A stretch of 12,455 nucleotides of DNA from an uncultured Phycisphaerales bacterium (lineage in GTDB: Bacteria > Planctomycetota > Phycisphaerae > WQYP01), in NCBI GenBank assembly GCA_937901265.1, contig CALCHA010000675.1, positions 1-12,455 of the forward strand, in the 5' to 3' direction. The notes beneath the pieces were generated by a model. That model saw nothing but the letters and a program-made list of their open reading frames with translations. It had not been told where the DNA came from and made no database searches. The position numbers were made by a program, and so were the translations under genes. Positions 7,407-12,455 of the stretch are shown one piece after another. Positions within the stretch are counted from its first letter, which is position 1; each line of letters opens with the position of its first letter.

Positions 7407-7435
7407 TTTCAACCATTCGGGCCCGATGTTACAAT
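7407..7435 (+). promoter_or_regulatory. Promoter-like site with internal palindrome, upstream of the toxin-antitoxin pair
   Basis: TACAAT at 7430-7435 is 5 of 6 to the -10 consensus. TTTCAA at 7407-7412 is a poor -35 (3 of 6), at the ideal 17-bp spacing. The spacer contains the perfect 10-bp palindrome TCGGGCCCGA (7417-7426). The hexamer lies 25 bp before the antitoxin ATG. A palindrome inside the promoter is what an autoregulating antitoxin would bind; that function is inferred. Confidence 0.4.
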
Positions 7436-7460
7436 ATGTGCTGTTGCGTCGCGCTCTGAA

Positions 7461-7736
7461 ATGGGTCGTCTCATGAGCCAGCATACCCTCACCGTTCATC
7501 TCTCTGACCGTGCGTCAGAGAGTCTCAGCCAACGCGCTGCCAAGACCGGCCAGGACATCGCTTCGCTTGCCGCCAGCCTTCTCGAACAGGCGATGGCCCG
7601 ACCCTCCGTTGACGAAGCCCTTGCCCCCTTCCGCAAACAGATTGCCGACAGCGGCATGACCGATGACCAGCTGGACGCCTGCCTTCATAGCGAACTGGAA
7701 GCCCACCGCCGCAAGACCAAAGCGAATCCCTCGTGA
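7461..7736 (+). CDS. Antitoxin of a PIN-type toxin-antitoxin pair
   Basis: The 91-residue protein begins with a strand-helix-helix pattern (HTLTVHLSDRASESLSQRAA, then a second helix to about residue 46) that looks like a ribbon-helix-helix DNA-binding domain. Its acidic second half (SVDEALAPFRKQIADSGMTDDQLDACLHSELEAHR, residues 49-83) is of the kind found on antitoxins that wrap PIN toxins. Its stop overlaps the toxin start as GTGA, so the two are translationally coupled, antitoxin first. It probably binds the toxin, and with it represses the shared promoter through the palindrome at 7417-7426. An in-frame ATG at 7473 is an equally plausible start, since neither has a Shine-Dalgarno site. The identification rests on position, size and pattern rather than a strong signature. 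Confidence 0.65.
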   Translation: MGRLMSQHTLTVHLSDRASESLSQRAAKTGQDIASLAASLLEQAMARPSVDEALAPFRKQIADSGMTDDQLDACLHSELEAHRRKTKANPS

Positions 7737-8209
7737 GCGTCCTCGTCGTCTTCCACACGATGGTTTTTCTCCAGCAGGCAGCCCAACCCCAACGACTCCA
7801 CGCCACTTTTCAATGCCTTTACAACGGACAGGCAACGCTCTGTCTCAGCCCCGCTCTCTTGGGAGAGGTGCAGGATGTGCTGAACCGTGACACCCTCCGC
7901 ATCAAATTCCCCGCGCTCACGACGGAAGTTGTGGAGGCTTTTGTTGATGATCTTTTTCATCGCTCCCGCTTTTTCTTTCCTGTACCCGTGAGTTTCACGC
8001 TCCCGCAGCACCCCGATGACGATCACCTCTTGAACCTCACTATCCACGCCCAAGCTCGGTATCTCGTCACTTGGGAATCGCGCTTACTCCAGCTTTCCTC
8101 CGCCTCCGATCCCACCGCCGTCGAATTCCGCCGGATCGCCCCATCGGTCACGATCGTCACGCCGACGCAATTTGCATACGCACTGCACGGCCCACCAGGA
8201 TCCCGATGA
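7733..8209 (+). CDS. PIN-domain toxin, probably catalytically impaired
   Basis: The 158-residue protein matches the PIN family of toxin ribonucleases (the COG1569/PIN_3 type, from memory). It has the N-terminal strand VLVVFHTMVFLQQA, a conserved Glu45 in LSPALLGEVQDVL, RIKFPALTTEVVEAF (56-70), the acidic block HPDDDHLLNL (93-102) with Asp96, and ARYLVTWESRLLQL (108-121). PIN toxins cut RNA using a cluster of acidic residues. Here the first one, Asp in the usual F-D-T/C motif, is His8, and the usual R-D-K-D near the end reads W-E-S-R (Glu115, Arg117). His8 is encoded by CAC, one base from Asp GAC. The start is GTG at 7733, overlapping the antitoxin stop by 4 bp. It may be a dead toxin kept as a co-repressor, or one decaying. 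Confidence 0.7.
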   Translation: MSVLVVFHTMVFLQQAAQPQRLHATFQCLYNGQATLCLSPALLGEVQDVLNRDTLRIKFPALTTEVVEAFVDDLFHRSRFFFPVPVSFTLPQHPDDDHLLNLTIHAQARYLVTWESRLLQLSSASDPTAVEFRRIAPSVTIVTPTQFAYALHGPPGSR

Positions 8210-8426
8210 CGCGCGGCCAGCCTCAGCACTCCGCCCGCTCTCTGGCACACGGTTTGTTTTCACGTTCCTGCGTCGGCGAGCTTGAACAGCAAATGCTCGA
8301 AAAGCTCGCTGGCTTCCAAGTTCATCATGCCTTGGTCGACGGCTTAAAGTCGGCTCGTAGCGGTATCGCACCTACCTTTCCTACTGCATGCCTTCTGCGT
8401 CCCTCACTCCAGTTCTTCCTTCCTCA

Positions 8427-8458
8427 GCACCCGGCAAGCTCTCCGCTCGGCCGGGTGC
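8427..8458 (+). terminator. Hairpin, possible terminator of the toxin-antitoxin transcript
   Basis: GCACCCGGC (8427-8435) and GCCGGGTGC (8450-8458) form a perfect 9-bp GC-rich stem around a 14-nt loop, followed by CCTGCCTTTTGCC. The T run is short and late, so termination is plausible but not strong. A second small stem follows at 8472-8488. Confidence 0.4.
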
Positions 8459-8521
8459 CCTGCCTTTTGCCCCCCGCCGGCGTCGGGGCCCTGCTTGCTT
8501 CACAATGCAGCCGGGCACACC

Positions 8522-8550
8522 TTGCAGGTTTTTCGCTTCTGGGGTGTAGT
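8522..8550 (+). promoter_or_regulatory. Weak promoter-like pair for osmC
   Basis: TTGCAG (8522-8527) and TGTAGT (8545-8550) are separated by exactly 17 bp, 39 bp before the osmC start codon. They match the consensus at only 3 and 4 of 6 positions, so position and spacing are the main support. Confidence 0.3.
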
Positions 8551-8588
8551 GTCTCCCATTCTTCCATCTCTTATGAAAGGAGCTTTCC

Positions 8589-9017
8589 ATGCCCACGCGT
8601 TTTGCCGAGGCCACCTGGGAGGGGGACCTGCTCAAAGGCAAGGGGAACATCAAAACCCACAGCGGCGTCTTGAACCATCCCTATTCGTTCGGAACCCGCT
8701 TCGAGGGAGCCCCCGGCACCAATCCCGAGGAGCTCATCGCTGCGGCGCACGCGGCCTGCTTTTCGATGGCGCTCTCGCACATGCTTGCCAGCGGCGGCCA
8801 TACCCCGACGCGGGTCCACACCCAGGCGGCCGTCACGGTCGACAAGGTGGGCGACGGGTTCAAGATCACCAAGATCGTTTTGACCTGCGACGCCACGGTC
8901 CCGGGGATCGATGCGGCGGCCTTTACCGAGACAGCGAACAAGGCCAAGGCAGGTTGTCCGGTTTCGCAGGCGCTGGCCGCGACACCCATCGAGCTGGTCG
9001 CCACCCTGCAGCAATAA
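8589..9017 (+). CDS. osmC: OsmC-family peroxiredoxin
   Basis: OsmC enzymes reduce organic hydroperoxides with a pair of cysteines. The 142-residue length and the layout match E. coli OsmC. The peroxidatic Cys is Cys57 in HAACFSMAL and the resolving Cys is Cys123 in KAGCPVSQAL, 66 apart as in OsmC. Arg37 (FGTRFEG) and the Glu pair in TNPEELIAAAHAA (44-56) complete the active site. The opening ATWEGDLLKGKG is also typical of OsmC rather than Ohr. A good ribosome site, AAAGGAG at 8576-8582, lies 6 nt before the ATG. It is a cytoplasmic stress protein standing alone: the toxin gene is 379 bp upstream, and a 589-bp gap with its own promoter-like site follows. No OhrR-type regulator is in the window. 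Confidence 0.95.
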   Translation: MPTRFAEATWEGDLLKGKGNIKTHSGVLNHPYSFGTRFEGAPGTNPEELIAAAHAACFSMALSHMLASGGHTPTRVHTQAAVTVDKVGDGFKITKIVLTCDATVPGIDAAAFTETANKAKAGCPVSQALAATPIELVATLQQ

Positions 9018-9019
9018 AG

Positions 9020-9047
9020 TTGACTTTTGGTCCAGCGGCGCTAGACT
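9020..9047 (+). promoter_or_regulatory. Promoter-like site just after osmC
   Basis: TTGACT (9020-9025, 5 of 6 to TTGACA) and TAGACT (9042-9047, 4 of 6 to TATAAT) are 16 bp apart. Among the sites seen here it has the best combined hexamers in a GC-rich context. It would start transcription near 9054, although no convincing coding sequence begins for about 550 bp. Confidence 0.45.
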
Positions 9048-9053
9048 GGATTA

Positions 9054-9349
9054 CGTGTAACCAAGGGCCTCATCCTGCGTGTATCAGGCAGAGCGTGGTC
9101 CTTGGGGTTGGCCTATTGGCCGATCGGCAGTTTCGGAGCCTCCATGAACCGTTGCGGTAAGAATTTCTCGATGACGCGAATGCTGGTAAGCATTTGTCCA
9201 TCGAACGTTATGACCGCCTCTTCAGCGAAGCTTTGGGCGAATCATACGATCTTTACGCCCAGCGAGGGATCTCCGAGCACGTAAGCAACCTTTTTCACGT
9301 GCGGCACTCAAAAAGCCCCGGAGACTCGCAAAAGTCTCCGGGGCTTTTT
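9054..9349 (+). ncRNA. Candidate non-coding RNA or decayed gene between a promoter and a strong terminator
   Basis: This stretch runs from just after the promoter-like site at 9020-9047 to the end of the terminator at 9310-9349, about 295 nt. Local stems are visible: CCAAGG (9061-9066) with CCTTGG (9100-9105), the palindrome GCCGATCGGC (9119-9128), and AATGCT/AGCATT (9179-9184 with 9189-9194) around a four-base loop GGTA. I could not match it to tmRNA, 6S, RNase P or SRP RNA. An alternative is a gene remnant: from 9161 one frame reads protein-like residues (LSIERYDRLFSEALGE and on) without an ATG, and runs into the terminator. A 46-codon ORF at 9144-9284 with GGAG upstream is also possible but has an unconvincing sequence. 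It could also be the long leader of the acetyltransferase gene with an attenuator. Confidence 0.3.
9310..9349 (+). terminator. Very strong bidirectional intrinsic terminator
   Basis: A perfect 17-bp stem pairs 9310-9326 with 9333-9349 around the 6-nt loop CGCAAA. The stem has a GC-rich core, AGCCCCGGAGACT, flanked by an A5 run on the left and a T5 run on the right, so it would terminate in both directions. Confidence 0.92.
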
Positions 9350-9424
9350 CTTTGCCCCGGGTGTAGAGAATGCCGCCGGCCCCTAACGGAAGGTCGGCGG
9401 TGACAACGAGATACCGTTCCGCGA

Positions 9425-9450
9425 GGGAAGGGCGAAAAAGGCCCCTTCCC
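9425..9450 (+). other. Stem-loop in the acetyltransferase upstream region
   Basis: GGGAAGGG (9425-9432) and CCCTTCCC (9443-9450) form a perfect 8-bp stem around a 10-nt A-rich loop. There is no T run afterward, so it is not a normal terminator. Its role is unknown. Confidence 0.5.
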
Positions 9451-9551
9451 GATGGATTGTCGCAGGTCCAACCGGGTGGTCAGGTCCACGTGTCAGCCTG
9501 GCTGCCTCCGTTTCTGAAGAAGAGCGGTCGGCCGCACGTCCATCCCGCGGT

Positions 9552-9579
9552 GATGGTCGCTTCCCCTGAAGCGACCATC
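9552..9579 (+). promoter_or_regulatory. Perfect 12-bp hairpin just upstream of the acetyltransferase ribosome site
   Basis: GATGGTCGCTTC (9552-9563) and GAAGCGACCATC (9568-9579) pair perfectly around the four-base loop CCCT. No T run follows. It ends 17 nt before the GGAGG ribosome site (9597-9601), so it could affect translation, protect the mRNA 5' end, or act on DNA as an operator. Confidence 0.7.
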
Positions 9580-9606
9580 CTAAATGCTTGAGCACTGGAG
9601 GGTTCT

Positions 9607-10245
9607 ATGACCGCCTTACCGACTTTGTACACCCCGCGGCTGGTGCTGCGGCCCTTTACGCCCAGAGACGCTCCGCGGGTCATGCAACTGGCTGGCGATC
9701 CGCGTGTCGCCGCCACGACGCTGCGCATCCCTCATCCCTATCCTGCCGGAGAGGCGGAACGCTTCATCGGGACGCATCGGCAGCAGGCGGAAGTGGGCAA
9801 TTATTACTTCGCCGTAACATTGGCGGGCACCCGCACGCCGGGGCGGGAGCATGACTTCGGAGACACCGGTCATGTGGTCGGGACGGTGAGCCTGGGGACG
9901 TGCGAAGAGAGCGATCAGACGGCGGCGAGCCTGGGCTACTGGATGGGGACGGCCTATTGGAACAAGGGGTTCGCCACCGAGGCGGCGCGGGCGGTACTGG
10001 CCTTTGGCTTTCGGCGGTGCGGGCTGCATCGTGTGACGGCGTCACACCTTGCGCACAACACGGCGTCGGGCCGGGTGATGCAGAAGTTGGGGATGCTGCG
10101 CGAGGGGGTGCTGCGGCAGGCGATTCGCAAAGAGGGAGATTTTCACGATCTGGTGGTGTATGGGCTGCTGGAGAACGAGTGGAACGCGCAGAATCGGCGT
10201 TCGCTGCGGATGACGCCGGCCGAGCGGGAGGTCGTGCACTCGTAA
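9607..10245 (+). CDS. GNAT-family N-acetyltransferase (RimJ/RimL-like)
   Basis: The 212-residue protein is an Acetyltransf_3-type GNAT enzyme, which moves an acetyl group from acetyl-CoA to an amine. It opens with YTPRLVLRPFTPRDAPRVMQL (residues 8-28), the usual first strand and helix of RimJ/RimL relatives. The central strand is VVGTVSLG (90-97), the next is ASLGYWM, and the acetyl-CoA pyrophosphate loop is YWNKGFATEA (117-126). HLAHNTASGRVMQKLGM (147-163) and REGVLRQAIRKEGDFHDLVVYGLL (165-188) end the fold. Acceptors in this group include ribosomal protein N-termini, antibiotics and small metabolites; the sequence does not say which. GGAGG at 9597-9601 lies 5 nt before the ATG. The 589-bp spacer upstream contains three hairpins. 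The gene ends at a terminator shared with the convergent corrinoid-fold gene. Its codons end often in G, unlike comB. Confidence 0.92.
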   Translation: MTALPTLYTPRLVLRPFTPRDAPRVMQLAGDPRVAATTLRIPHPYPAGEAERFIGTHRQQAEVGNYYFAVTLAGTRTPGREHDFGDTGHVVGTVSLGTCEESDQTAASLGYWMGTAYWNKGFATEAARAVLAFGFRRCGLHRVTASHLAHNTASGRVMQKLGMLREGVLRQAIRKEGDFHDLVVYGLLENEWNAQNRRSLRMTPAEREVVHS

Positions 10246-10272
10246 CGGGTGAGGAGGGGGGGCGAAACGAAG

Positions 10273-10316
10273 AGGCCGCGGCGGGTGACCCATCCCTGTG
10301 TCACCAGCCGCGGCCT
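10273..10316 (+). terminator. Terminator hairpin shared by two convergent genes
   Basis: AGGCCGCGGC (10273-10282) pairs perfectly with GCCGCGGCCT (10307-10316). After one mismatch the stem continues as GGTGAC (10284-10289) with GTCACC (10300-10305). TTGTTGTTGG follows on the plus strand. It sits between the acetyltransferase stop (10245) and the minus-strand stop at 10354, so it can serve both, although the T runs are imperfect. Confidence 0.75.
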
Positions 10317-10353
10317 TGTTGTTGGTTCGTGTAAGTACCTTGTTTAGAAAGGG

Positions 10354-11067
10354 TTATTCGCCGGTGCGCTTGAGGCGACGCTTGCGGCCGACGGTTTGTT
10401 GATCGGGGGTGGCGCGTTTGGCGGGGTGGGCATCGAGGATTTTGAGGGAGGCGAGGGGATCGGGAGCGAAGAGGTCAGAGCCGATTTCCTCGGCGAGGCC
10501 TTCGGCGCGGTTGAAGACGCCACCGGAGCAGATGATCTGGAGCTTGGGGCAGATGCCGACATCGTGGAGGAGGTCGACGAGCTGGCGGACCATGGGGGCG
10601 GCGGAGGGGATGGTGCCATAGACCATGAGGACCTGGGGCTCGAGCTGGCCGAGCCAGGCGATGATTTCATCGTTGGGGACGCCGCCGCCGGCGAAGTGAA
10701 CGGTCCAGCCGTGGGCTTCGGCGATATCGGTGGTGATTTGGGCGCCGAGCTCTTCGGGTTCGCCGGGGGAGCAGACGACGAGCATGGAGCGGCCATTGCG
10801 TTCGGAGCGGTCGAGGCGGAGGCAGAGCTGGTCAGCGAGCATGCGGAGGAGGCGGGAGGCCATGTGGTGGGTGCCGGTGTTGATGTGGTCAGCGCGGTAG
10901 GAGGCCTGGAGTTTATCCATGGTTGGCCAAACGAGTTGCATAAGGATTTCTTCAGCAGACATACCCTCTTCGAAGGCGTCGGCGACGATGGCGCGGGCAC
11001 CTGAGCGGTCGCCGGCGTAGAGGGGGGCGGTGAAACGTTCCAAGAGGGTTTCGAGAGTGGTGGACAT
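10354..11067 (-). CDS. B12-binding-fold protein lacking the axial His
   Basis: The 237-residue protein has the two-part layout of corrinoid-binding proteins. A helical N-terminal domain (about 5-85, LLERFTAPLYAGDRSGARAIV and onward, with WPTMDKLQASYRAD) precedes a Rossmann-like domain (about 92-215, SMLVVCSPGEPEELGAQI, WTVHFAGGGVPNDEI, VYGTIPSAAPM, IICSGGVFNRA). Families of this build carry methylcobalamin in methyltransferases, or adenosylcobalamin in CarH-type light sensors. The usual D/E-x-H-x-x-G motif that supplies the cobalt ligand reads E103-P-E105-E-L-G108, so the His is Glu. It may bind corrinoid differently, or not at all. A basic tail (GRKRRLKR, 227-234) ends it. I chose ATG 11067 because the reading frame starts the domain there and GGAG lies 9 nt upstream; an ATG at 11127 would add 20 unlikely residues. 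No methyltransferase partner is nearby. Confidence 0.8.
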   Translation of the reverse strand: MSTTLETLLERFTAPLYAGDRSGARAIVADAFEEGMSAEEILMQLVWPTMDKLQASYRADHINTGTHHMASRLLRMLADQLCLRLDRSERNGRSMLVVCSPGEPEELGAQITTDIAEAHGWTVHFAGGGVPNDEIIAWLGQLEPQVLMVYGTIPSAAPMVRQLVDLLHDVGICPKLQIICSGGVFNRAEGLAEEIGSDLFAPDPLASLKILDAHPAKRATPDQQTVGRKRRLKRTGE

Positions 11068-11131
11068 GGTGAAGGCTCCGGGTTCGATCGATCCGCGAGA
11101 GCCTCCGGCAACGCAGATTCGGAACATTTAG

Positions 11132-11204
11132 ACCGGCCACTCCGTGCCGGGACATTTGGGAGCCACTGAACTGTTTACTCAAGTCTGCCGATTCCGTGGC
11201 CGGT
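11132..11204. repeat. Inverted repeat upstream of the corrinoid-fold gene
   Basis: ACCGGCCAC (11132-11140) and GTGGCCGGT (11196-11204) are perfect 9-bp inverted copies, 55 bp apart. They lie 65-137 bp upstream of the minus-strand start at 11067. Two half-sites at this distance could be operators for a looping dimer, or chance in GC-rich DNA. Confidence 0.45.
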
Positions 11205-11277
11205 TTGAGTCTCGTGCCGTTCGGCGTGCTCCATACCCCTTTTTATCTGGAATGTGCGCTGATAATCTTTGCCTATT

Positions 11278-11306
11278 TTAACAGTGGTAGGGGATGTGAC
11301 GTTAAT
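11278..11306 (+). promoter_or_regulatory. Promoter-like pair for the ABC operon
   Basis: TTAACA (11278-11283, 5 of 6) and GTTAAT (11301-11306, 4 of 6) are spaced by exactly 17 bp in a locally AT-richer stretch. If real, it gives a leader of about 305 nt before the ATG at 11621. Confidence 0.35.
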
Positions 11307-11620
11307 ATGGGGTGCTGGTTGGGTGGCAACTTGAGCAGAGGTGGGGGGTTGTCTGATGAGGGTGGGGGAGCATTATGGGCCAGGGTCTGATAACTAAAAT
11401 TGTTCTCCAGGTTAACATTTTGGGCGATTTGGAAAGTGGGTTGGAAAAGGGACGTTTGTGCGTTAGAGGAGTGGAAGGGGTGAACGTCAGTGAAATAGAA
11501 TTTGGCGAATGGATGGCGTGGACAGGACGAATCATTTGGGGACGAATTGGCGATTGGGTGATGTACTGGCGCGCTCTGGGCCGCCACTTGTGCGCGCATT
11601 GGGCGGGATGCGGGGGTCGC

Positions 11621-12322
11621 ATGCTGCAGGTTGAGGATCTTCGCAAGGCGTTTGACGCACCGGACGGAACGTCGCAGGCGGTGGTCGATGTGCCGCGGTT
11701 CGCGCTGGGGGCCGGGGAGGAGGTGGCGCTGGTGGGGACGAGCGGTTCGGGGAAGACGACGCTGCTGCATCTGCTGGCGGGGATCCTGGGAGCGGACTCG
11801 GGGAGGATCACCTATGCGGTGGGGGGGCAGCAGGTCGAGCTGACGAAGCTGTCGGAGGCGGGGCGGGATCACTTTCGCGGGCAGAATATCGGGTACATAT
11901 TTCAAACTCACCATTTGTTGCCGGGACTGACGGCACTGGAGAACGTTTTGCTGGGGATGAGTTTCACCGGGCGCAAGGCGGACAAGGGGTGGGCGACGCA
12001 TCTGCTGGAGCGGGTGGGGCTGAGTCATCGGCTGGGGTATCGGCCGGGGAAGATGAGCGTGGGGCAGCAGCAGCGGGTGGCGGTAGCGCGGGCGTTGGCG
12101 AATCGGCCGTCGGTGGTGCTGGCGGATGAGCCGACGGGGGCGCTGGATGCGGGGAGCGCGGCGATCACGCTGCAGTTGATCCGGGATTTGTGCGGGGAGG
12201 TGAAGGCGGGGCTGATCCTGGTGACGCATGACCTGGGAATCGCGGGGCGGCTGGGTCGGAAGGTGGAATTGGCGGAGATCAACCGGGCGGGGCGGCAGGA
12301 CGCGGAGGGGGTGCCGGCGTGA
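11621..12322 (+). CDS. ABC transporter ATP-binding protein (LolD/MacB-like)
   Basis: The 233-residue ATPase has all the nucleotide-binding motifs in order. These are Walker A GTSGSGKTT (39-47), Q-loop Gln95 (IFQTHHLLPGLTALENV), signature MSVGQQQR (145-152), Walker B VVLADEPTGALD (165-176, catalytic Glu170) and H-loop His203 (VTHD). The THHLLPGLTALENV block and the short length match the LolD/MacB/FtsE group of mechanotransmission ABC proteins, which work with an FtsX-fold permease to move lipoproteins or other envelope substrates. The signature has Val where LSGGQ has its first Gly, which is tolerated in the family. I chose ATG 11621 because homologous sequence (LQVEDLRKAF) begins there; the frame is open to 11375 but the added 82 residues look non-coding. 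The stop overlaps the permease start as GTGA, so the two are translated together. Codons end very often in G. Confidence 0.92.
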   Translation: MLQVEDLRKAFDAPDGTSQAVVDVPRFALGAGEEVALVGTSGSGKTTLLHLLAGILGADSGRITYAVGGQQVELTKLSEAGRDHFRGQNIGYIFQTHHLLPGLTALENVLLGMSFTGRKADKGWATHLLERVGLSHRLGYRPGKMSVGQQQRVAVARALANRPSVVLADEPTGALDAGSAAITLQLIRDLCGEVKAGLILVTHDLGIAGRLGRKVELAEINRAGRQDAEGVPA

Positions 12323-12455
12323 ATTTGTTTCACCTGGTATTGAAGCAGATGCGGGTGCGGCTGCTGTCGTCACTGCTGACCTGTCTGTCGGTGGTGCTGG
12401 CGGTGGCGCTGGCGACGAGCGTGCTGGTGGTGGGGACGGAGGGGCAGAAGGCGTT
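12319..12455 (+). CDS. ABC transporter permease, FtsX-like, N-terminal fragment (cut by the window end)
   Basis: The first 45 residues are present. A short amphipathic start (NLFHLVLKQMRVRLL) is followed by one hydrophobic segment (about residues 15-39) ending in VLVVGTEGQKA, the usual N-terminus of a MacB/LolC-type permease before its periplasmic domain. The start is a GTG whose last two bases are the first two of the ATPase stop codon. With the ATPase it would make a complete exporter, but substrate and domain order cannot be judged from this fragment. Confidence 0.8.
   Translation, partial: MNLFHLVLKQMRVRLLSSLLTCLSVVLAVALATSVLVVGTEGQKA

Larger units (their letters stand above)
8210..8588. 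other. Intergenic spacer of 379 bp between the toxin and osmC
   Basis: I find no credible gene here on either strand. Open frames crossing it have coding patterns unlike the neighbours and no ribosome sites. It contains a hairpin at 8427-8458, a second short stem CCCCG/CGGGG (8472-8476 with 8484-8488), a promoter-like pair at 8522-8550, and the osmC ribosome site AAAGGAG at 8576-8582. Confidence 0.6.
11068..11620. other. Divergent spacer of 553 bp between the corrinoid-fold gene and the ABC operon
   Basis: The half nearer the ABC operon (about 11225-11580) is less GC-rich than its surroundings and strongly G-over-C on the plus strand. It contains the inverted repeat at 11132-11204, a promoter-like pair at 11278-11306, the 8-bp direct repeat GGACGAAT at 11525-11532 and 11540-11547, and recurrent TTGG motifs. 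The ATPase frame stays open back to 11375, but the extra sequence looks non-coding. I see no gene in it. Confidence 0.6.

Noticed and set aside
6631..7416. A long Gly/Glu-rich minus-strand ORF opposite comB
   Set aside because: It is the antisense reading of C-ending codons. comB on the plus strand has all its family motifs.
8071..8673. A 200-codon plus-strand ORF across the toxin-osmC spacer
   Set aside because: It overlaps the end of the toxin gene and the start of osmC in another frame, lacks a ribosome site, and has Ser/Pro/Arg-rich low-quality sequence.
9194..9403. A 69-codon ORF starting with TTG
   Set aside because: It has no ribosome site and reads straight through the strong terminator hairpin at 9310-9349, so at most its first part is a gene remnant.
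7400..9600. Replication origin at the skew flip
   Set aside because: I saw no DnaA-box cluster (TTATCCACA-like), no AT-rich unwinding region and no dnaA or dnaN genes.
11375..11620. An 82-codon upstream extension of the ABC ATPase
   Set aside because: Family sequence starts at the ATG at 11621. The extension has no domain pattern and differs in composition.

Overview
The window is high-GC bacterial chromosome. It carries ten complete genes and one truncated one, and their mix and style suggest a planctomycete-like organism: large TPR proteins, a TMTC-like membrane TPR protein, a stand-alone ComB-type phosphatase, a corrinoid-binding-fold protein, a PIN-type toxin-antitoxin pair, weak or absent Shine-Dalgarno sites at many starts, and few operons. 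The taxonomic guess is inference from gene content only. There are no rRNA or tRNA genes, no transposase and no CRISPR array.

Layout: (1) 30-3361, two plus-strand TPR genes: a multispanning membrane protein with a TPR tail, then a soluble TPR protein. (2) 3371-4204, a minus-strand SAM methyltransferase ending tail to tail with the TPR gene. (3) 4313-5173, a PGRP-type N-acetylmuramoyl-L-alanine amidase with an export signal, whose 3' end overlaps by 35 bp the end of (4) 5139-6491, a minus-strand alkaline-phosphatase-superfamily phosphodiesterase with a divergent metal site. (5) 6637-7389, comB, divergent from the phosphodiesterase across 145 bp that contain a CT-rich heptamer repeat. (6) 7407-8209, a translationally coupled antitoxin and PIN toxin behind a promoter-like site with a palindrome in its spacer; the toxin has lost its first catalytic Asp. 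(7) 8589-9017, osmC. (8) 9018-9606, a gap with a promoter-like site, a roughly 300-nt stretch without a convincing ORF, a very strong terminator, and two more hairpins, the last just upstream of the ribosome binding site of (9) 9607-10245, a GNAT acetyltransferase. (10) 10354-11067, a minus-strand corrinoid-binding-fold protein lacking the usual axial His. A hairpin terminator is shared with the acetyltransferase. (11) 11621 to the end, an ABC exporter operon (LolD/MacB-like ATPase, then the start of an FtsX-like permease), behind a 553-bp divergent spacer.

The genes do not form one pathway. Envelope biology recurs (membrane TPR protein, peptidoglycan amidase, lipoprotein-type ABC exporter), as does stress handling (OsmC, toxin-antitoxin). 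Two larger-scale observations stand out. The plus strand is strongly C-rich from about 2.0 to 7.4 kb and strongly G-rich from about 9.6 kb onward, whichever way the genes point. The most plausible undescribed element is the possible non-coding transcription unit at about 9020-9349. I see no clear new multi-gene defence or biosynthetic system.
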